In this document: one piece after another, positions 8,168 to 15,364 of the stretch
Layout of the letters: every line of letters begins with the position of its first letter
How positions within the stretch are numbered: the first letter of the stretch is position 1
Source: Candidatus Omnitrophota bacterium
GTDB lineage: Bacteria > Omnitrophota > Koll11 > Gygaellales > Profunditerraquicolaceae
Direction: 5' to 3'
Assembly (NCBI GenBank): GCA_028712045.1
Contig: JAQTRA010000011.1
Coordinates: forward strand, 1-18,677
DNA length: 18,677 bases
Program-made: the position numbers and the translations under genes
Notes under the pieces: model-generated
Seen by the model: only the letters and a program-made list of their open reading frames with translations
The model's database searches: none
What the model was told of the DNA's origin: nothing

Positions 8168-9159
8168 TGGATCCTGACCTCTTTAAATAAAGCAAATAAC
8201 CTGGTAAACGGAACATACCATTTGGAAAGCTGGCCTAATTGGCCGGTTAATTTCATTTTTCCCTGGGTCACCGCCACAAAACAATCTAATTTCCCTAAAA
8301 ATACCTGTTCCCAGACTAAAGCCGGAGCCGAAATCACAAAAGGCGCGTCGCTATCTGTATCTAATTTAACAATTTTACCTTTTTCAAAATTAAATTTAAA
8401 AACATTATCACTGGCATCAAGTTTAATGGCTAATTTTAAAGTTAAATCCAGCTCTTTGCCTTTTTGAGCAATGAATTCATCTTTGTTCACTAAATCTACA
8501 ATCGCCTGGATATGCGGTTGGCTAAACATAATGTACGCCGGTTGATCGCGCTTTAAATCATTTTTCAAAGCTGTATCTAAATCATCCAGAATATCCTTAT
8601 CAAAAAGCCGGGCCAAGGCTGCGGACTTAACTGCCTCTTCTAAGGCTTCCGTAAGGCTTAAAGCCTCCTGAAAATTATCCGCGATCGCGACTGTGCCATG
8701 ATTTTTTAAAACCACCAGATTATTAGTTTTTAAAGCGGCGATAACTGCTCCCGGATCAGTAACCGTCGGAGTTTCCTGAAGGATCACCGGAATATCCCCC
8801 AGGTAAAATTTAGTTTCAAAACTCATCGCCTTAAGAGTTTTACTCACGGCAAAATATCCGTTGATTAACGGCGGATGGCAATGCACCACTACTTTTGCCG
8901 GAAAGTTTTTATAGACTAAAGCGTGTAAAGGCAGCTCTGAACTGGGCTTGACGGCGCCGATATATTTGCTGTCAGCTAAATTTACTTTAACAATATCGTT
9001 TTCGCTTAACTGGCCAAGATACGTACCGGTCGCAGTAATCAAAATATTTTCTGCGTCTAATTTCGCGCTTAAGTTACCGGATTTAGCCACGGCTAGGCCC
9101 GCATCATAAAGGCGCTTACCGACTTTGATTATCTCCAACTTTAATTCTTGTTCATTCAT
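8164..9159 (-). CDS. Class II aldolase fused to a C-terminal SCP2-like domain
   Basis: 331 residues. Residues 1 to about 205 form a FucA/AraD-type class II aldolase: KSGNLSAK, ITATGTYLG, SSELPLH with Glu75, VVHCHPP with metal ligands His93 and His95, and LKNHGT with His154. The rest (about 215-328) is not part of ordinary FucA-type aldolases (about 215 residues) and looks like an SCP2 sterol-carrier-like domain: alternating strands KFNFEKGKIVKL, PFVISAPALVWEQVFLGKLD, VTQGKMKLTGQLGQLSKW. With an MtnA-like isomerase and a nucleoside phosphorylase directly upstream, the aldolase is likely the Ald2 step of the DHAP shunt, splitting 5-deoxyribulose-1-phosphate or its methylthio analogue into DHAP and an aldehyde. 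L-fuculose-phosphate aldolase is the alternative, but no fucose kinase or isomerase is present. Confidence 0.88.
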   Translation of the reverse strand: MNEQELKLEIIKVGKRLYDAGLAVAKSGNLSAKLDAENILITATGTYLGQLSENDIVKVNLADSKYIGAVKPSSELPLHALVYKNFPAKVVVHCHPPLINGYFAVSKTLKAMSFETKFYLGDIPVILQETPTVTDPGAVIAALKTNNLVVLKNHGTVAIADNFQEALSLTEALEEAVKSAALARLFDKDILDDLDTALKNDLKRDQPAYIMFSQPHIQAIVDLVNKDEFIAQKGKELDLTLKLAIKLDASDNVFKFNFEKGKIVKLDTDSDAPFVISAPALVWEQVFLGKLDCFVAVTQGKMKLTGQLGQLSKWYVPFTRLFALFKEVRIQ

Positions 9160-9161
9160 AT

Positions 9162-10076
9162 TTAGACCTTTAAATAAATGTGCTTGGTAATTAATTTTGC
9201 CGGGGTAACATCAAAAGCCGGATAATACGCTTTAACTTCTTTGGGCGCAAGGAGCAACCCCTGATAAATTTTAAGCTCATCATCCGGCCGGATTTCTATT
9301 TTAATATCTTTGCCTGTTTTTAACTTTGATGGCGGCGGGCAAAGGACATAAAAAGGAATTTTAAAATAATTAGCCACTACCGCAATCTGATAGGTGCCAA
9401 TTTTATTAGCAATATCGCCGTTTAAGGTTAAGTGGTCTGCTCCGACGATAACTTTAGTAACTTTGCCTAAGGATAATAAATATGCCACCATATTATCAGT
9501 AATAATCGTCACCTCAAAACCCGCGCGCATAATCTCCCAGGCAGTGAGCCGGGAACCCTGCAAATACGGCCGGGTTTCTGTAACGTAAAAATTTATTTTC
9601 TTACCCTGCTCTAAAGCAAATTGCGCGATTAACGGCATTAACCCGCTGACATTACAATGCGTTAAAATTACATCCCCATCTTTTAATAAATCTGCCGTAT
9701 CGTGCGCTTGCTGAATTCTTTTTTGCTTAAGCATCTCTAAAAAACCAAAAATAGTTTTTTCTAAAGGAGCACCGCTTTTTTCCCACCCTAAAACTATCTC
9801 GGTTAAAGATTTAAAAGACAAAGTCGGCCGGGTGGCATTAAGTGCTGCGGCAACATCCGCCAGATTTTTATTCTGTTGTTTGCTTAAAATAAAAGTATAC
9901 ATTACCAAAAGTACCTGGCCCACAGCGCGGGTTTTCATCTGCTTAATTGCGCTGCATGCCTGTAAGTAATTTTTAGCCTTGATATAGACGAGCTTTTGCG
10001 GAAGCTGGGTCTCATCCAGGATAGAAATCGTATTAGCTTTTAATTGAATCGGCCAGAAAAGCGGAGAAAATTTCAT
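9162..10076 (-). CDS. MtnA-like methylthioribose-1-phosphate / 5-deoxyribose-1-phosphate isomerase
   Basis: 304 residues, aIF-2B/MtnA family. MtnA converts 5-methylthioribose-1-phosphate to the ribulose-1-phosphate; some members also act on 5-deoxyribose-1-phosphate. Strong matches: ILDETQLPQ near the N terminus, ATRPT (81-85), ILTHCNVSG with catalytic Cys141, ETRPYLQGSRLTAWE, ITDNM, and GADHLTLNGDIANKIGTY with catalytic Asp214. The protein is about 40 residues shorter than usual MtnA, and the MRGAPAIG phosphate-loop region is degenerate (KTRAVGQV, 49-56). Catalytic residues are retained, so it is likely active. It abuts the phosphorylase upstream (TAAATG), with the aldolase 2 bases downstream. 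A non-catalytic eIF-2B-like protein is less likely. Confidence 0.88.
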   Translation of the reverse strand: MKFSPLFWPIQLKANTISILDETQLPQKLVYIKAKNYLQACSAIKQMKTRAVGQVLLVMYTFILSKQQNKNLADVAAALNATRPTLSFKSLTEIVLGWEKSGAPLEKTIFGFLEMLKQKRIQQAHDTADLLKDGDVILTHCNVSGLMPLIAQFALEQGKKINFYVTETRPYLQGSRLTAWEIMRAGFEVTIITDNMVAYLLSLGKVTKVIVGADHLTLNGDIANKIGTYQIAVVANYFKIPFYVLCPPPSKLKTGKDIKIEIRPDDELKIYQGLLLAPKEVKAYYPAFDVTPAKLITKHIYLKV

Positions 10077-10826
10077 TTATTTTCCTTCTAATTTTTTAAC
10101 TAATTCTAAGGCGATTTTGATCAAATTCGACTCAGCCATATAATAAAGTGGATTCATAAAGCCCATTTCCCCGGTAATGACATTGTCGCTTACCGCTAAT
10201 ATAGAACAAGCCTTAATATTATAGGTCTGACAAATGGTTAAAAGGGTTGAGGAAACCATATCCACAGCCCGGGCGCCTTCTTTACGTTTAGCTTCGACGA
10301 TCTCGCGTGTTTCGCGTAATAAAGCATCCGTGGTCCAGGACTTACCGCGATGCACAGTTAAGCCCATGCCCTGAGCAATCTCAAACAAAAGATCAGATAG
10401 CTTCTTATCACTTACGGTCTTAAAATCTTTACCCACATAATATGGCGTTACCCCGTCGCCGCGGATAACCTCATCCACCACAAATAAATCCCCTACCTTA
10501 ATATTCTCATCAAGCGACCCACAGGTGCCGACACGGATAATATTCTGGATTCCCGCGTTGCACATTACTTCCGTAGTAATCGAAGTATCCGTAGAAAACC
10601 TACCACCATTGATCCCGGTAACTTTAATTCCTTCATAGGTGCCGGTATACATAGTGTATTCCATAAAAGAAAAATTGCGCACGGGATTCTCAATTTTCTT
10701 CATTAAGACATCCAGCCGGTCACGCGGCCCGGGCACAATCGCATATTTACCCACATCAGCCGGCCTCAACTGCACCATCTCCGTTAAATCTCTTCCAGTT
10801 AAATGAACATTTTTCTGCATTTGCAT
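10077..10826 (-). CDS. Nucleoside phosphorylase (PNP/uridine phosphorylase family)
   Basis: 249 residues from the chosen ATG. NP-I family; phosphorolyses a nucleoside to base and (deoxy)ribose-1-phosphate. Motifs: IVPGPRDR near the N terminus (phosphate loop), TGTYEGIKVTGINGG, NIIRVGTCGSLD (phosphate Arg and the family Gly turn), VDMVSSTLLT (about 188-197) and ILAVSDN. In most family members the fourth motif reads EMES or EMEA; here the second Glu, which contacts the ribose hydroxyls, is Val191. A longer in-frame TTG start (10842-10844) is rejected because a strong SD AAGGAG lies 7 bases before the ATG at 10824-10826. First gene of the salvage operon; 5'-deoxyadenosine or methylthioadenosine is the substrate suggested by the neighbours, uridine by sequence style. 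Confidence 0.87.
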   Translation of the reverse strand: MQMQKNVHLTGRDLTEMVQLRPADVGKYAIVPGPRDRLDVLMKKIENPVRNFSFMEYTMYTGTYEGIKVTGINGGRFSTDTSITTEVMCNAGIQNIIRVGTCGSLDENIKVGDLFVVDEVIRGDGVTPYYVGKDFKTVSDKKLSDLLFEIAQGMGLTVHRGKSWTTDALLRETREIVEAKRKEGARAVDMVSSTLLTICQTYNIKACSILAVSDNVITGEMGFMNPLYYMAESNLIKIALELVKKLEGK

Positions 10827-10833
10827 TTTATTT

Positions 10834-10839
10834 CTCCTT
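10834..10839 (-). promoter_or_regulatory. Shine-Dalgarno site that fixes the phosphorylase start
   Basis: AAGGAG on the minus strand, 7 bases upstream of the ATG at 10824-10826. It overlaps codons of the longer TTG-initiated frame, which argues that the shorter protein is real. Confidence 0.85.
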
Positions 10840-10872
10840 ATCAATTAACGCGGCTGTCTTGTCTTGTTTCTC

Positions 10873-11011
10873 GCGGGACGCTTGTTTTGCCCCTGCGAGG
10901 CAAAACTGCGCTCGCGTCGGATGGCGTCGCTCTGCCGTGCTTCGTAATAGCCGGGCAACCGTGCCCGCTCCTGGCCTCCACGCCCGCTCGAAATCAAGCC
11001 AAGCCACCCGC
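10873..11011. repeat. GC-rich intergenic repeat, copy A
   Basis: The roughly 210-base gap between the amidohydrolase and the phosphorylase holds a segment much richer in GC than its surroundings. It begins GCGGGACGCTTGTTTTGCC and ends AAATCAAGCCAAGCCACCCGC region-wise with inverted GCGGG/CCCGC ends. It shares both ends with the segment at 16442-16504 read on the other strand (GCGGG, CTTGTTTT, AAATCAAG, GCCACCCGC). Inside are an 8-bp hairpin (10884-10891 with 10899-10906, GTTTTGCC/GGCAAAAC) and two copies of GCCCGCTC (10963-10970, 10982-10989). No gene or clear promoter is seen in this gap. The hairpin may reduce read-through between the two operons. Confidence 0.65.
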
Positions 11012-11039
11012 TATAAATAAAATTTATCTCGCTAAAATA

Positions 11040-11951
11040 CTAAAGAGCAAATATTCTCTCTAAATTTTTACCCAAAATACTTTCCTTATCATCCCCGGAT
11101 AAATCTAAATCCTTGACCGCTTTAATGCCACTAGCAATATCTTGCTTTGCCGGCCAGTCACTGCCCCATAAAATCCGCCGGGCACCCATAAGTTCCAGGG
11201 CAAGCGCAAAATTCGCTTTCGTGGTATCCCCGCTGGTATCCACGTAAATATTTTTAAAATATTCTGATGGCGCGGCCTGCAGATCCTTAACAAAATTCAT
11301 TCCCCGCAGCATCGCATAAGTCGCATCAAATCGCTGCTTGAGATAACAGATCGCTCCGCCAAAATGCGCAAAAACAAAATTTACTTTGGAATAAAGCCGC
11401 AAAACATCCGACATCAGCAATTTTCCGATTGAAATAGTCGTATCAAAAACATATTCCACCACCGGAGTAAGCAAAGGGTCTTTAACCCGCTCATAACCTA
11501 TAGGATTAACAATTTGCGAGTGCACAAAAATCGGGATATTCTTCTCGGCTGCTTGTTTATACACCGGTAAAAACATCAGGTCATCCAGATAGATCCCGTT
11601 ATAACTGGAAGCCAGGGAAATCGCCTTAAATCCCAATTCTTCCGTCGCCCGCTTGATCTCTCCAATCATATCAATAGAATTATCTACCGGTAAAATTGCC
11701 GCGCCGATAAACCGATTACCATAACGTTTAAGGATTTTGCCTACATTATCATTATAAATATGCGCCACTTCACTGATACTGCCTAATTTTAAATGCGCAT
11801 CCGTAGTCGGATAACTCAAAACTGCCTTGTCAATTCCTGAGCTATCCATCATTTTAAGCTGCGCTTCAATATCACCCCACCCCTTATGAAAAAAATGGGA
11901 GTTGGTGATAATTTCATCCGGCAGCCAATGGCTATGCGCGTCAATTAACAT
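11040..11951 (-). CDS. Amidohydrolase 2 (ACMSD-type) metal-dependent hydrolase or decarboxylase
   Basis: 303 residues, TIM-barrel amidohydrolase family PF04909. Metal-site motifs are present: DAHSH at the N terminus (His6, His8), FVHSQ with His144, FAHFGGA with His196, and WGSDWP with Asp265. This family contains aromatic decarboxylases (ACMSD, gamma-resorcylate and carboxyvanillate decarboxylases) as well as hydrolases. The ATG directly follows the stop of the 137-residue gene (TAAATG). At the end of a putative aromatic polyketide operon it could decarboxylate or hydrolyse the aromatic product; this is inference. A GC-rich repeat follows its stop codon. Confidence 0.87.
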   Translation of the reverse strand: MLIDAHSHWLPDEIITNSHFFHKGWGDIEAQLKMMDSSGIDKAVLSYPTTDAHLKLGSISEVAHIYNDNVGKILKRYGNRFIGAAILPVDNSIDMIGEIKRATEELGFKAISLASSYNGIYLDDLMFLPVYKQAAEKNIPIFVHSQIVNPIGYERVKDPLLTPVVEYVFDTTISIGKLLMSDVLRLYSKVNFVFAHFGGAICYLKQRFDATYAMLRGMNFVKDLQAAPSEYFKNIYVDTSGDTTKANFALALELMGARRILWGSDWPAKQDIASGIKAVKDLDLSGDDKESILGKNLERIFAL

Positions 11952-12365
11952 TTAGTGCTCCGTGCTCCTTAAAATACGCTGCAGCATCTCTCTTTCATAA
12001 AGCCTTTTAATATCTTCTAAGGCCCTTCTGCCCAGTTCTTTGGCAATTAATTTCTCAATAGCGTTGAGTTTCATATCCAGAAAAATAAAATCCGGGTTTG
12101 TTTTCTTACCCTGGTATTTTAAATCCATACAGGCTTTTTCTTTACTGGAGATATAATCCCGGAAACCATCAATAAGCTTCTCTAATTCAACTTTTTCATG
12201 CGGTAAATAAGCACCCAGAAGCGTGCTTTCCAGCTCACTTAAAATATCTTTATCAATCTCAGTTTGCGTAAACTTACGCTCGTATTTATCAAACGCCTCT
12301 TTGGTAGTTTTATACAACCAGACAAAATACCTTTTTTGTAAATTCCTTACGTCTTGTTTGTTCAT
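11952..12365 (-). CDS. Small helical protein of unknown function
   Basis: 137 residues, not recognised. It is charged, rich in Lys, Glu and Leu, and predicted by eye to be almost wholly alpha-helical with heptad-like stretches (for example LNAIEKLIAKELGRRALEDIKRL as a pattern, positions about 100-122). It has no signal peptide, no membrane segment and no conserved cysteine pair; the single Cys is about residue 79. A good SD (GGAGGT) precedes the ATG. It sits between the secreted CBM-like protein and the amidohydrolase, without gaps that would suggest its own promoter, so it is likely co-transcribed with the polyketide genes. Confidence 0.8.
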   Translation of the reverse strand: MNKQDVRNLQKRYFVWLYKTTKEAFDKYERKFTQTEIDKDILSELESTLLGAYLPHEKVELEKLIDGFRDYISSKEKACMDLKYQGKKTNPDFIFLDMKLNAIEKLIAKELGRRALEDIKRLYEREMLQRILRSTEH

Positions 12366-12375
12366 CTTACCTCCG

Positions 12376-12987
12376 TTATTTTTTCACCAGTTCCACTGTG
12401 TCAAAATAAAGCGTGCCTTTAGACCCGGGAAGCGGCTCAAACTGGCAAACCTTGATCGGAAAATCAATCTGCCCGTTTTTATCCGCGCCATCCGGCTGCC
12501 AATCATCCCGCACCGCGAATTTATCAAAACTGCAGACTACTTTTTTCCATCCCTTAAAATCATCTTCGACGATAAAACGCCAGATCTCTGAACCGCTATC
12601 CTTAATATCAAAAGCAATCTTGGCCTTAGAATTTGTCCCGTAAATATAAAAAGATAAGGCACTGTAATTTTCCCACTTTACATCTGATGGTTTAAGCGTC
12701 CAATTCGCGTTCTTAGCATCCAGGCCGGTACCGCGGGCAACATAAATATAACCTCCGGCAACAGCATCATAAACTACTTTTAACGATTGGTTGCCGCTAT
12801 TCTTAATATCCGTAGATTGGGTTACTTCCACTGCCGAGCCGTTACCGGCGCCAAAATCAACTGTCCCCTCCGGGCCGCTGGAAACTGAAATCTCAAAATC
12901 ATCAAGTAATAAATCATCACCTTCGGCTGAACAAGGTTGCGCAGTTAATAACATTGCCAAAGCTGCTAAAAATGCGAATCTTTTCAT
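12376..12987 (-). CDS. Secreted protein with a CBM11/CIA30-like beta-sandwich domain
   Basis: 203 residues. A typical signal peptide (MKRF, hydrophobic AFLAALAMLL, then PCSA with cleavage after about Ala21) directs export. The mature part begins LLLDDFE and reads as one beta-sandwich of the kind seen in CBM11, CIA30 and related galactose-binding-like domains: NQSLKVVYD, YSALSFYIYG, KIAFDIKDSG, KGWKKVVCSFDKF, and the C-terminal GTLYFDTVELVKK. Ligand unknown; carbohydrate or a lipophilic compound are possible. It lies in the middle of the putative polyketide operon, 21 bases after the dehydrogenase gene, with its own SD (AAGGAG). Its role there is not clear. Confidence 0.82.
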   Translation of the reverse strand: MKRFAFLAALAMLLTAQPCSAEGDDLLLDDFEISVSSGPEGTVDFGAGNGSAVEVTQSTDIKNSGNQSLKVVYDAVAGGYIYVARGTGLDAKNANWTLKPSDVKWENYSALSFYIYGTNSKAKIAFDIKDSGSEIWRFIVEDDFKGWKKVVCSFDKFAVRDDWQPDGADKNGQIDFPIKVCQFEPLPGSKGTLYFDTVELVKK

Positions 12988-13008
12988 TTCCCTACTCCTT
13001 TTTTGTTG

Positions 13009-13785
13009 TTACTTCGTTGGATGTTGTTGTTTAAATGGTATTACCGGAGCTGTCCAGGGAGTTTGCTGATTAATTACGGAAATCTCCAAAGGACAGACAT
13101 TCGCCGGCACAGTTAAAGCAAAACGCACCGCGTCTTCTATTGCCTGTGTACTCATTAAACGCGAATTATCATTAGTAATATCTTTAAGTTTGCCGGTTAA
13201 ATCCGTATCAGTTACTCCGGGCAAAATTGAAGTCACTTTAATCCCGTGATCACGCAACTCCCAGAACAAACCTTTGGAAAAGGCCCGCAAACCCACTTTA
13301 AGTGAACTGTAAACAATAAAATTTCTCGGCACCGGGTCAACCAAAGTTGAACCGGAAACAATATTGATGATTGCTCCGGATTTTTGGCTGATCATATCAT
13401 TAATTACCAGCCGGATCAGACGCACATACCCCAGATAATTCGTATGCGCTAATTTTTCAAAATCTTCAACCGGCTGTTTTTCAAATGCATACTGGCTGGA
13501 TACTCCGGCGCAATTAATTAAAATATCGATCTTGCCAAACTTTTCTTTGGTTTTGCTGACCAAATTCTCTAAATCCTCTAACTTGGCCACATCACAGGGA
13601 AGGGCTAAAACCTCAACTTTGTATTTCGATTTAATTTCATCGGCAGTTTCTTTTAAAGGGCCCTCACCGCGCGCCGCAATCGCCAGGTTAATCCCCAGGC
13701 TGGCAGCAGTACAAGCCAACGCCTTGCCAATACCCCGGCTAGCGCCGGTAAGAATCGCAACTTTACCTTTTAAATCCGTGCTCAT
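13009..13785 (-). CDS. Short-chain dehydrogenase/reductase, candidate polyketide ketoreductase
   Basis: 258 residues, classical SDR. Cofactor motif TGASRGIG (13-20) with an AAR stretch at the end of strand 2 that favours NADP(H), NCAG (91-94), catalytic Asn116, Ser144 or Ser146 in NIVSGST, and YSSLK with Tyr159 and Lys163. The PGVTDTDLTG segment follows. Substrate is not readable from sequence. In the neighbourhood of a chain-length factor, ACP and aromatase, it is the natural candidate for the ketoreductase acting on a nascent poly-beta-keto chain, but its C-terminal part is more like general SDRs than like actinorhodin KR. SD GGAGG lies just upstream of the ATG. Confidence 0.9.
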   Translation of the reverse strand: MSTDLKGKVAILTGASRGIGKALACTAASLGINLAIAARGEGPLKETADEIKSKYKVEVLALPCDVAKLEDLENLVSKTKEKFGKIDILINCAGVSSQYAFEKQPVEDFEKLAHTNYLGYVRLIRLVINDMISQKSGAIINIVSGSTLVDPVPRNFIVYSSLKVGLRAFSKGLFWELRDHGIKVTSILPGVTDTDLTGKLKDITNDNSRLMSTQAIEDAVRFALTVPANVCPLEISVINQQTPWTAPVIPFKQQHPTK

Positions 13786-13799
13786 AATTGCCTCCGTTA

Positions 13800-14921
13800 T
13801 TATTTTTCAAATCGAAAAATTTTTTCCAGAAATAAAATTAAAAGCAGCGCACTGCCAAAAACAATAAAGCCTAAATTAAAACTTCTCTGCATCACTAAAC
13901 CGCCTAAACTTACGCCCAGGCCGCCGGCAATAAAACGCACTCCGCTATTTAAGCTGGCCGCTTCATTTAATAATTCAGCCGGTAAATCAGTCAGCATAGT
14001 CGCCAAACCTACATGATTAAAGGTCCAACCCAGGCCCCAGATAATCATAATTAAACCAAGTAAAATTAAAGGCAGCTTTAATAAAAGCAGCGCGATACAA
14101 AAAACCATAGCGATGATACCCAGGTTTACCACCCGCAGCCTGCCTATCTTATCCGCAAGATGCCCGCCGAAAAATTCGCCAAATATTCCGCTGAAACTAG
14201 TCAGGGTAATCAACATGCTGATCGTAAACTGGTTTAGAAAACGCTGCGTTGAAAAATATACCCCTAACCACTGCTGCACCGCATGATAAATCAGGCTAAG
14301 AAGAAAAATATAGATAAAGATCCTGATTACTTTTTTATTTTTAAACGCGGCAAAGTATCCAAACCGTAAACGGCCTAAATCTTCATTAAAACGCGGCAAA
14401 TAAATATACATAAAAATCCAAAGCATAAAACCCAAAACCGCAGGAATAATAAAAATCAGGCGCCAGGGAATAATCCCGCTCAAGAACAAACCTAATAAAG
14501 AAGCAATAAAAGTAGAGCCGAAAAATACGCCAATATAGCCTCCCCGCTTATTTTGGTTTACGCGTTTAGCAATCAAGATCAGCCCCAGCGGAATAACCGA
14601 AGCGCCAAACAAACCCATCAGGAACCTGGCGATAAAAAGCGTGGTGATATTTTGCGCTAACCCGGCCAGAAAGTTGGCCAAAGAAAACAAGAATATGCAA
14701 ACCAGCTCTACTTTGCGGGCATCAAAAGCGCGCACCAACGGCCCATAAAAAAATGCTGCCAGGCCATAGGGAAGCATATACAGCCAGATAATTTTACCTA
14801 CCGCAAACTGAGAAAGAGCAAAATCAGCAGCAATAGAAGGGATCAACGCTGCGGCTGCGGCAACATTAAAAGATAAAAGCGAACCTTCTAAACAAAGAAT
14901 ACTAAAAGTGGTTTTCTTCAC
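13800..14921 (-). CDS. MFS transporter, probable exporter
   Basis: 373 residues with about 12 hydrophobic segments, major facilitator superfamily. The loop motif between TM2 and TM3 is loosely kept (GPLVRAFDARKVE), a charged central loop occurs near residues 178-200 (PRFNEDLGRLRFG), and GGHLADKIGRLRV marks the second-half repeat motif. It starts with GTG (14919-14921), overlapping the cyclase stop as GTGA. Coupled translation with the aromatase/cyclase gene suggests export of the pathway product; drug-efflux type is the closest style. Substrate not determinable. Confidence 0.9.
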   Translation of the reverse strand: MKKTTFSILCLEGSLLSFNVAAAAALIPSIAADFALSQFAVGKIIWLYMLPYGLAAFFYGPLVRAFDARKVELVCIFLFSLANFLAGLAQNITTLFIARFLMGLFGASVIPLGLILIAKRVNQNKRGGYIGVFFGSTFIASLLGLFLSGIIPWRLIFIIPAVLGFMLWIFMYIYLPRFNEDLGRLRFGYFAAFKNKKVIRIFIYIFLLSLIYHAVQQWLGVYFSTQRFLNQFTISMLITLTSFSGIFGEFFGGHLADKIGRLRVVNLGIIAMVFCIALLLLKLPLILLGLIMIIWGLGWTFNHVGLATMLTDLPAELLNEAASLNSGVRFIAGGLGVSLGGLVMQRSFNLGFIVFGSALLLILFLEKIFRFEK

Positions 14922-15355
14922 TTACTTTCTTTTTCGATAATCTCTTTAAAAATTTTCAGATTATGCTGCGAGCCTTCATTAATAAACCCTTCAATCTGAG
15001 AATCATTAAATTTAGCTTTAGCTTCCATTTCAAAATGCTGGATCCAGGCCATCTCTACTCCCTCAGGCTTAGGAGTATAAAGCCAGATAATCTTCATATA
15101 TTTAAAAGGAAATTTCGGCTCTTCTCTTTCGGCGTAAGCAAAAAACTTATCTTTAAAAAGCAGGCGCCAGGATTGCCAGGATTTATCATCTTCGTCAGTC
15201 AGGCGAAAGGTAATTTTGTTCGCTTCTTTTTTGACTACCTCGGCTTTTTTATATTCACTGCCGAATAATTCTGTCCAACGAATAATATCATTGGAAATAT
15301 CAAAAACTAAATCATACGGCGCGTTAATAATTATAGAATTACAGGTATGTCCCAT
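14918..15355 (-). CDS. TcmN/WhiE-like polyketide aromatase/cyclase (SRPBCC fold)
   Basis: 145 residues, START/SRPBCC domain. The N terminus MGHTCNSIIINAPYDLVFDISNDI, then WTELFGSEYKKAEVVKK and KITFRLT, closely follows the pattern I recall for aromatase/cyclases of bacterial type II polyketide clusters (TcmN N-terminal domain, WhiE-ORFVI: GHTDNSIVIDAPMDLVWD-like start, WPELFSEY). Further on, FKYMKIIWLY and GVEMAWIQHFEM match the FEYM-IHW and GVEMRWVQDFAM segments. Such proteins fold the poly-beta-keto chain and close the first ring in a hydrophobic pocket. An AGGAGG SD overlaps the stop of the upstream PF04199 gene. General coenzyme Q-binding or lipid-binding SRPBCC proteins are the alternative. 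Confidence 0.85.
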   Translation of the reverse strand: MGHTCNSIIINAPYDLVFDISNDIIRWTELFGSEYKKAEVVKKEANKITFRLTDEDDKSWQSWRLLFKDKFFAYAEREEPKFPFKYMKIIWLYTPKPEGVEMAWIQHFEMEAKAKFNDSQIEGFINEGSQHNLKIFKEIIEKESK

Positions 15356-15364
15356 GCTGTCCTC

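Noticed and set aside
8164..10076. L-fucose or rhamnose catabolism as the context of the class II aldolase
   Set aside because: There is no sugar isomerase, kinase or sugar transporter nearby, while a nucleoside phosphorylase and an MtnA-like isomerase are directly upstream in the same operon.
10827..10844. Longer phosphorylase start at a TTG codon
   Set aside because: The extra codons overlap the strong AAGGAG site that is correctly spaced for the downstream ATG.
10803..11063. Plus-strand open frame of 86 codons across the GC-rich spacer
   Set aside because: It lies over the repeat copy and the start of the phosphorylase on the other strand, has no SD, and its Arg/Pro/Ala-rich translation is what a GC-rich repeat would give by chance.
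11105..11293. Second minus-strand open frame inside the amidohydrolase gene
   Set aside because: It is out of frame within a well-supported coding region and carries no recognisable features.
12988..13008. CTCCTTTTTTGTTGTT stretch as a terminator between the dehydrogenase and the CBM-like gene
   Set aside because: There is no stem before the T-rich run in the direction of transcription; on the minus strand it is simply the SD region of the next gene.
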